A stretch of 64,000 nucleotides of DNA, taken from Taxillus chinensis (lineage: Eukaryota > Streptophyta > Magnoliopsida > Santalales > Loranthaceae). Shown here piece after piece: positions 57,612 through 64,000 of the stretch; position 1 is the first letter of the stretch, and each line of letters begins with the position of its first letter. The notes beneath the pieces are model-generated. The model was not told the DNA's origin and searched no databases. It was given only the letters and a program-made list of their open reading frames with translations. Location: assembly GCA_023512835.1 (NCBI GenBank), contig CM042087.1, forward strand, positions 5,524,550 to 5,588,549, given 5' to 3'. Both the position numbers and the translations under genes were made by a program.

Positions 57612-58867
57612 CTCCAGGTAGTTGCCGTGGTGGTTCGCGTCGTTGGGAGTTGTCTAGCGTGGAGGTTAGGACAAAAGCCTGAGGTAGGGATTCATGTTCT
57701 TCCTAACTCTCCTCTGTTCTAGGATATTCACCTATATATATATATGTAAATCCATGTAGGTGTGATCTCCTATATGGATGTTGGCCTTCAGTGGCATGTT
57801 CTGTTGATTCTGATGTTGAATTTGGCCTGAGGATTTTCTGGGTTTGTTTATGCCCACCATGTGTTTGATGAAATGTCTGTGAGGCCTGCACACTATGTAT
57901 TTGATAAAATGTCTGTGAGGCCTGCATGCCATGTATTCAATATAATGCCTGTGAGACCTTGTATATGGGTGTCTGATGATATACCTACGTGACTGGTGTG
58001 TACTGTGTTTGATTTGTATTTGATTTTAAGCCTATGAGGCTAATGTGTGTGGCTTGTATCTGACCATGTTGGTCCTTCTGAGATAAAGTGTAAATGCTGT
58101 GCTGAGTTTACATGTTGAGATGTAATGCTATGTTGTTCGTTGATCTGTTTGAGACCGAGCCGAGATAAGGGCCAGGCACAATAGTTGGACCCCTTTGAGA
58201 TTTGGCCAGGACGTGGTCCTGAGTCTCGGTGTAGCACTCACGACGGTGGGCTAAGTCTACACCCATTCCTGAGGGTAGGTGGCGGGGTGTCCTCTGCCCT
58301 CCAGTGCGGGCTCAGGTAAAGAGTGTTTACTGGGTGATGTTTGCTGCTTTAGCCTTAGGCACGACACGAGCACAAGCATACACATATCATGCATGTTGTA
58401 GAGCGGGACGGGTCTGGGGAGACTGGATCCCTACTGAGCTATGGTTTGCTCACCCCTCCTATAAACTGTTCTTTTGCGGGGTTTAGCGGGCGGTAGGTGA
58501 AGGCCGAGGAGCTAGGCCCCCGAGGCTGGGAGTTTTATGTTATTTCCTTGTTGTACTCCGGTTTTATGTGTTTAATTTGGTTTAGTTTTATTTGTGGCTT
58601 CATAGGGGTTTTTCCCCGACTGGGTTGTAATAAACATTTAGTCTTTGAAATGAAATAAAATGAGATATTGTTATTCAATTTGTGTTTGTGTGCATGGTTT
58701 GGGAGCAGGAGCATGCCCCTTGGCATGTTAGCCTGGTTGTGCGAGTTTGGGACAACGACCCGTGCCAGAAGTCCTTTTTAGGTGCTTGCACCAACCCCTT
58801 GTCCCTTCGGGTGCGGGCATGGGCAATCACTACTCATTTCCAAGTGGAAGGAAATTGGGGCGTGACA
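57013..58867 (+). repeat. 5' LTR of gypsy E
   Basis: It contains U3 inverted repeats (57185-57214; 57287-57316 with one mismatch), twin ACGT palindromes (57446-57504), TATATAA (57517), (GA)n (57581-57609) and stem-loop (57750-57779, one G-T pair). It ends GGGGCGTGACA. Its subfamily is that of 11026-12992. Confidence 0.85.
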
Positions 58868-59338
58868 ATATGGTATCGGAGCGATAGTTCATGGTCCGAC
58901 CTAGGATAGTGGGGAGGCCTGGCTGCTCCCGAGACTCTTAGGAGGCGATATAGGACACGCCCGATCAACGTGGTCCTATCCGGTTTTCTGGGGTGTACTC
59001 AGGGGTAGTTAGACCAAGGAGTAGGGCATTTGCATTTGGGTTGAGGGTGCATACATGCATTGGCATTAGGGCACTAGTTTAATTTCAGTATGAGTATTGT
59101 GATTGGAAATGTTTCGTTGCTGAAACTTGTTGCAAAACAAAAAAAAACAAAATTTTGTTGCTGTGAAATTCGGTGATTTTTTGTGAGACTTGTTGCTATG
59201 AATTGCTGCTGTGTGCTTCTGTGATTTACCTGTGTGTTTACATGTAAAATGTTGCTTGAGTACCTCATGGCCCATGGGGATGAGGGTGTGTAGAGCTTGA
59301 GAGAAGCTGATCCTAGTTTGGTTTAAATTATGTAGACT
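58868..59338 (+). promoter_or_regulatory. Primer site and leader of gypsy E
   Basis: TGGTATCGGAGC at 58871-58882 matches the Met-tRNA-type primer site. The remaining 450 bp before gag are non-coding, with an A-rich stretch near 59137. Confidence 0.8.
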
Positions 59339-62289
59339 ATGCCTCCTAGGAGAGTAACCCGAGCTACTCCAGCTGTAGAAGATGAATCTTCTGCACGTGC
59401 TGGAGAGGAAAGAGGACAACGTGTAGAGGGCGATGATCCCCTGGAGCGGATCATGGCCCAAGTCCGGGCCCTAAGTGAGAACGTGCAAGGCATGCGTGAG
59501 GACCTCAGGGGAGAGATCCTAAACGAGGTGCGTCAGGAGATGATGGCACGACAGGCAGTGCCACCCTCTCCACCCCGTGAGGCGGAACCCCCGTGTAGGC
59601 AGGAAGTGCGGGTGAGGCGGGAAGAGGGAGACGTGTTGACGCAGTTCCGAAAGGAACACCCACCATGGTTCAAGGGAGGAGCTGAACCTCTAGGAGCAGA
59701 GCACTGGCTGCGGCAGATCGAGCATGTGTTCTCCTTTCTTCGACCCCGGGAGGAAGACAAAGTGAGACTAGCAGTCCGGCAGTTGGAGGAGGAAGCCTTG
59801 GAATGGTGGCTTAGCATCTCAGGAAGCCGGGACATGGAGACCATGGCCTGGAATGAGTTCCTCCAGCTGTTCCATGAGGAGTTCTTTCCAGAGTCATTGC
59901 GGTGGCAGAATGTAAGGACCCGTACTTTGAGTTAGTCAGTTTTACCTTCTGAGTGGAGTTTTTCTCGATTTTGACCCAGTAAATGGACTCCAATAAATTC
60001 ACGTGCAAAAGGTAAGATGCTTAGAATGATGTTCTCTATCTACCACGAAGTTTCAGGCCAAACGGACGTGTATGTGAGGTGCACGTGAATTGGGTCCATT
60101 TCACGTGCAAGTGTGGTTGTCTTCTAAATGATTCAAGGAGGCTAGGGGTGAAGTTTGAGCGCATTTGGAGTGCATTTGGAGTTGCACGTGAATTGGGGAA
60201 TTCACGTGCAAATTGGCGTGCGAGCATATTTTTGCATGGTTCCCTTGGTTTTGACATTCTAATGATCTTTCTCCAAAGGACCATGTTGAAATTCCGAGTA
60301 TTTTGGCCTATATGGGTGCGTAAAGGTGCTAACTTGTGTGATCAAAACTACGTCGTTTTGATCCTGGGATTCACTTAATCAAAACTACGTCGTTTTGATG
60401 TTGTGTTGTCTATATAAGGAGGAGAAGCCCCTCTGTTTTAGGTTTAGGGTTTGTTGCTTCACCAGCCGTCGCAGAGAGAGAGAGAGAGGGAAGGAGAGCT
60501 CCTGGTTGCTGCCGGGCGTCTTGCGTGGGCGGTCGAGTCTCGTGGGTGGACGGCGTTCGAGCGTTGGATCGGACTATTCTTTGGGTTGTTGCATCTTACT
60601 TGAGGTAGGGGTCTGTTCTTCCTAAGTCCTTCTCTGTCCTAGGGTTCCAGGGCAGATTTCGGTTATATCTTGTTATATATAAATATGTAATCCATATAGG
60701 TGTGATCTCCTATATGGATGTTGGCCTTCAGTGGCATGTTGGTGTGATTCTGTGGATTACATGCTATATGTTCGATGAAATGCCTGTGTGAATATAGCTG
60801 TATGTATATGCCCATTACGTGTTTGGTAATATGTCTGTGTGGCTGGACTTGTGGTTTAGTGCATGTACGTATGCTGGGTGTTTGTTCTATGGCCTGAATG
60901 GCTGGGTTTGTGCACTTGTGAACGGGTGCACACCAAGTGTTTGGTTTTATGCTTGAGTGACCGTGGTGTGTGTTGTGTGCTTGACTGTGCTATCTGGCCT
61001 GAAGAGGCGGTTAAACTACTTTGCCTGAGAGGCGGTTAAATCGATGGCCTGAAGAGGCGGTAAAACTACTTTGCCTGAGAGGCGGTTAAATCGATGGCCT
61101 GAAGAGGCGGTTAAACTACTTGCTTGAGATGTGTTTTGTTAGCCAGGTGTGGTCGGGGGCTGGGGTTACGCCCTCTTGTGATGTTTTATTTTATTTTTTT
61201 TCTCTTAATACCGTCATGTCACTACACCCTGTGCACATGCATGTAACCGCTAGGAGCATGGGAAGGGTTGGGGAGACTTGATCCCTACTGAGCCGTGGTT
61301 GCTCACCCCTCCTACTGTGTTTGCTTGTTTTCCAGGGACTTACAGGCGTTAGGTGGATACACCAAGGTGGAAGACCTTATCCATTTTACTCTCTTCCATT
61401 TATGTTGTTTTCTTTTATGGGAATTGATGTAACCCCAGTGGAGATGGGATTGGAAAGGATTTTGTTGTAATAAACTGGTTTGGATTATTTTTTATGAACA
61501 TTACTTTCGTGAATGTGTTGTGGATGTTTGAAATGTAATATTCTTGGTTTGTATCCTAACCCCTTTGCCCTCCGTGTGGGTAAAAGGGGAGTCACGTGCC
61601 GGTTTCCTCGGGTTGGAAATCCGGGGCGTGACACGAAGTGGGAGGAGTTCGGCGGCTTGAAGCGGGGATCGTGCTCGATGGCGAGTATGAGCAAGATTTC
61701 CGGGGCTGAGTCGGTTTGCTCCGAAGCAATATCAAGGGAGGACCTGAAGGCCCATAAGTTTACCATGGGTCTCAAACCTGCCCTGAAGCAAAGGGTGGAG
61801 ATGCTGCGGCCGAAGACCTATCTTGAAGTCGTGGACACCGCCAAGATTGTTGAGAGAGGATTAGAGGAGGGAAGACAGGCTCACCAGGAGCGGATGAGGC
61901 GAGCGCGCGCGACAAGCACGGTGAAACGAAGAGGCGAAAGGTTGAGCCCGGGAGTGGGACTTTTCCCAAGGATGGGGGCTAAGCTTCAATGGCTCCGCCC
62001 GGATCCCGTTACTTTGGAGGATAGGGGGAGTCTTCTGGGGAACTTCCCAAGCGGGTGTACCTATTGTGGCTGTCGTGGGCACGTCAAACGTGAGTGCCCC
62101 AAGCGGCACTTGACGTGTCATAGCTGTGTGGGAAGGTGGGACACATCAGCAAAGTGTGTTTCGAAGAAGGGGAACAGCCGGGGAGCTGGAAGCTTAGCAC
62201 AAGGGAGTAGGGGTGGGACCCAATTTCAGGCCCCGGCCCCTAAGCCAGACATTCGTGGCAGGCCGGTCAGGGGGTTCCGATCACACTAG
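59339..62289 (+). pseudogene. Gypsy E gag, split by a solo LTR
   Basis: It starts MPPRRVTRATPAVEDE at 59339 and is open to 59910, with a helical region (RIMAQVRALSENVQGMRE) and the gag core (FKGGAEPLGAEHWLRQIEHV, LEEEALEWW, FFPESLRW). The solo LTR follows; the reading resumes at 61634 with KWEEFGGLKRG and REDLKAHKFTMGLKP. The first zinc knuckle CTYCGCRGHVKREC (62056-62097) fits C-x2-C-x4-H-x4-C. The second, CHSCVGRWDTSAKC, lacks its His. Apart from the insertion this is the best gag of the window. Gag would form the particle that packages element RNA. Confidence 0.8.
59911..61633 (+). repeat. Solo LTR in gypsy E gag
   Basis: It starts TGTAAGGACC and ends GGGGCGTGACA (1723 bp), with no primer site, PPT or internal sequence on either side. 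Flanks CAGAA (59906-59910) and CGAA (61634-61637) fit a target duplication with one base lost. Modules: inverted repeats (60080-60109; 60182-60211), twin palindromes (60341-60399), TATATAA (60411), (GA)n (60473-60489), stem-loop (60690-60719), GCCTGAAGAGGC array (60995-61115) and AATAAA (61469-61474). Its array and body resemble family D. Confidence 0.85.
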
Positions 62290-62928
62290 GCCACAGGGGG
62301 GAGAGGCAACCACAAGGAGGATCGGAGGGGCGTCCCGGTGGACTCAGCGAGGAGCAAAAGGGAAGGCAAGTGAGGCTAGTGGTGGGGCAGGCCAAGGCGA
62401 GTGTTCGCGCTTACCTCGGCACCAGGTGAAATGGAGGAATTACCATCACCCTCCGAGGAAGGTGGAGCTGGACCTTCGGTGGTTCAAGGTACTATTCTAA
62501 TATCTTGCACCGTTGTTGTTCTTGCATTGTTTGATCCTGGAGCTTTGTGCTCCCTGATTGCTAAGTCCTTGGTGGAGAGCCTTGGACTTGATTGTGTGGA
62601 GGCCGATAGACCTCCGAGGGTCGAGTCCCCAATGGGAGGTGTGGAGTTGATCCACCAAATGTGTCGAGAGTGTGCGCTTATGATAGGAGAGGTTGACCTC
62701 TCATTTGATTTGTACGTAATGCCCATGAGGACTTTTAGTTTGATTCCGGGGATGGACCGGTTGATGGCCTTTCAGGCTAAGATTGATCGCTATAGGCAAC
62801 GAGTATCGTTTACTACACCCACAGGATCTTCCTGTACCCTAGTGGGTGAATGGGATAGGGATCTTTGGGAGAGGCTGGACCGACGAGGGAGCTATGGGGC
62901 AATATTACCCATAGGCTTGCCACCCTAA
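62290..62928 (+). pseudogene. Gypsy E protease region
   Basis: An open frame at 62401-62928 has GPSVVQGTILISC, then LFDPGALCSLIAKSL at 62527-62570, SFDLYVMPMRTFSLI and MDRLMAFQAKIDRYRQRVSF. The catalytic motif, DTGAS in families A and D, is DPGAL here, which should inactivate the aspartic protease. The stretch 62290-62400 links gag and protease in shifted frames. Confidence 0.75.
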
Positions 62929-62929
62929 C

Positions 62930-64000
62930 CTTTGAGGAGGAAGGTAACTTAGAGAAAAGGGTGTGGCCAGATGTTGTCGAGAATTTCCAGGATGTCTTTC
63001 CTGGGGAGTTGTTGGAGTTGCCTCCACACGAAGTATCGAGTTCACGATTGAACTATTGCCAGGGGTGGGACCCATCTCACAAGTAGCATACCGGATGGGA
63101 CCTGCCGAGTTGCGGGAGCTTCGAAGCAGATAAAGGAACTGGGAGATAAAGGTTTTATCCGTCCTAGTACCTCACCTTGGGGTGCACCGGTCTTGTTTGC
63201 TAAGAAGGCGGATGGTTCGTTGCGACTTTGCATTGATTATCGGAAGTCAATCAAGTAACGGTAAAGAACAAGTACCCTTTGCCGCGGATTGATGACTTAT
63301 TCGACCACTTGAGTGGAGCACGGTGGTTCTCAAAAATCGACCTGCGTTCGGGATATCATCAATTGAGGGTCGGGAGCGAAGACATCCCTAAGACGGCGTT
63401 CAGGGTGCAGATACGAACACTATGAGTGGTTAGTGATGCCTTTTGGGCTCACGAACGCACCTGCCATGTTCATGCACCTAATGAATCAGGTATTTGCCCC
63501 ATACCTGGATTCCTTCGTGGTGGTATTTATTGACGACATCCTTGTGTACTCCAAAACCCAAGCTGAGCATGAGGAGCACCTGGCCGTGGTGCTGCAGGCA
63601 CTACGAGATCATCACTTGTATGCTAAATTTAGCAAGTGTGACTTCGGATGCGAGAGGTGCCTTTTCTTGGGCATGTAGTATCTGCCGGAAGGAGTTAGAG
63701 TGGACCCAACCAAGATTGAGTCCGTAGCATCTTGGAAGAGGCCCACAAATGTTTTTGAGATCCGGAGTTTCTTGGGTCCGCAAGGGTATTACCGGCAGTT
63801 TGTGGAAGGGTTTTCTCGTTTGGCGGCGCACATGACAGCTCTTACACGGAAGGGAGCCAAATTCGAGTGGACGGACAAGTGCCAGCAGGCATTCGAGGAG
63901 TTGAAGACTTGCCTGACTACTGCACCGGTGTTGAGTCTACCGCAGGAGGGAGTGCCATTCGAGGTGTATTGTGATGCGTCTCGCGTTGGACTGGGGTGTG
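62930..64000 (+). pseudogene. Gypsy E RT and start of RNase H, cut by the window end
   Basis: Blocks are KRVWPDVVENFQDVFPGEL (62955), then frameshifted LPPHE and [13 protein letters not shown] text near 63090, LCIDYRKS near 63225 with a stop, and [10 protein letters not shown] near 63270. The stretch 63433-63678 has [20 protein letters not shown] and the catalytic [11 protein letters not shown] at 63526-63558. The connection ([20 protein letters not shown]) follows near 63700, and [13 protein letters not shown] begins RNase H near 63958. At least four frameshifts or stops are visible. Confidence 0.8.

Larger units (their letters stand above)
57013..64000 (+). mobile_element. Ty3/gypsy chromovirus family E, runs off the window
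   Basis: The order is LTR (57013-58867), primer site, gag (split by a solo LTR), protease, RT and the start of RNase H. The LTR begins GGTAAGGACC, the usual TG changed to GG. The left target would be CAACC (57008-57012); the right end is outside. Confidence 0.85.

Noticed and set aside
58871..58882. TGGTATCGGAGC and similar strings as part of tRNA genes
   Set aside because: They are primer-binding sites next to LTR ends; no cloverleaf could be built around them.

Overview
The window looks like nuclear heterochromatin of a flowering plant. I see no host gene, tRNA or rRNA. Essentially every base can be assigned to nested LTR retrotransposons: Ty3/gypsy chromoviruses of Tekay/Del type, a Sirevirus-like Ty1/copia family, an Ogre/Tat-type Ty3 element and one miniature TRIM element. 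The species cannot be named from this sequence. All coding regions are retroelement gag/pol or element-specific extra ORFs. Nearly all are broken by stops, frameshifts, deletions or insertions.

Layout, left to right. (1) 1-2520: 3' internal end and start of the LTR of an old gypsy element, family C. (2) 2521-23717: composite gypsy family A on the plus strand, made of a 3' end, an LTR (2907-5024), a pol lacking gag, and a second LTR (21995-23717). Its integrase is split by a complete 13.2 kb copia element (copia 1, 7344-20575, minus strand, target duplication CTTTT). Copia 1 itself holds a truncated gypsy (about 10703-12992). (3) 23718-25129: a copia LTR with its primer site (copia 2, minus). 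(4) 25130-30765: the 3' part of a plus-strand copia (copia 3), with a 461 bp TRIM inside (28510-28970, duplication GTAGT). (5) 30766-31198: LTR end and primer site of gypsy family B. (6) 31199-about 42812: an Ogre-type LTR and leader, interrupted by a complete 9.06 kb gypsy (family D, 31881-40937, minus strand, duplication CCGAT/CCGAC). (7) About 42813-48112: decayed gypsy B. (8) 48113-51226: gypsy C LTR and 3' region, minus strand and inverted relative to 1205-2520. (9) 51227-57012: Ogre/Tat element, minus strand, with G-patch, RT, two RNase H regions and integrase. (10) 57013-64000: gypsy E, plus strand, running off the window, its gag split by a solo LTR (59911-61633).

Three things stand out. 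First, both copia copies with a preserved 3' half carry an extra sense ORF between RNase H and the 3' LTR. It is Pro/Ser/Ala-rich and ends in a ULP1/C48-like cysteine protease domain; copia 1 keeps His, Asp, Gln and Cys at the expected positions. Second, the gypsy LTRs (families A, D and E) share a layered regulatory layout: covarying inverted repeats in U3, twin ACGT-core near-palindromes at almost fixed spacing, a TATA box and a (GA)n leader. Third, the leader of these LTRs and of family C contains an 11-bp stem-loop with compensatory base changes between copies.

Relative ages can be read from the nesting. Copia 3 was hit by copia 2, copia 2 by gypsy A, gypsy A by copia 1, and copia 1 by gypsy E. 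The paired LTRs of copia 1 and gypsy D look near-identical by eye, so these are among the youngest insertions.
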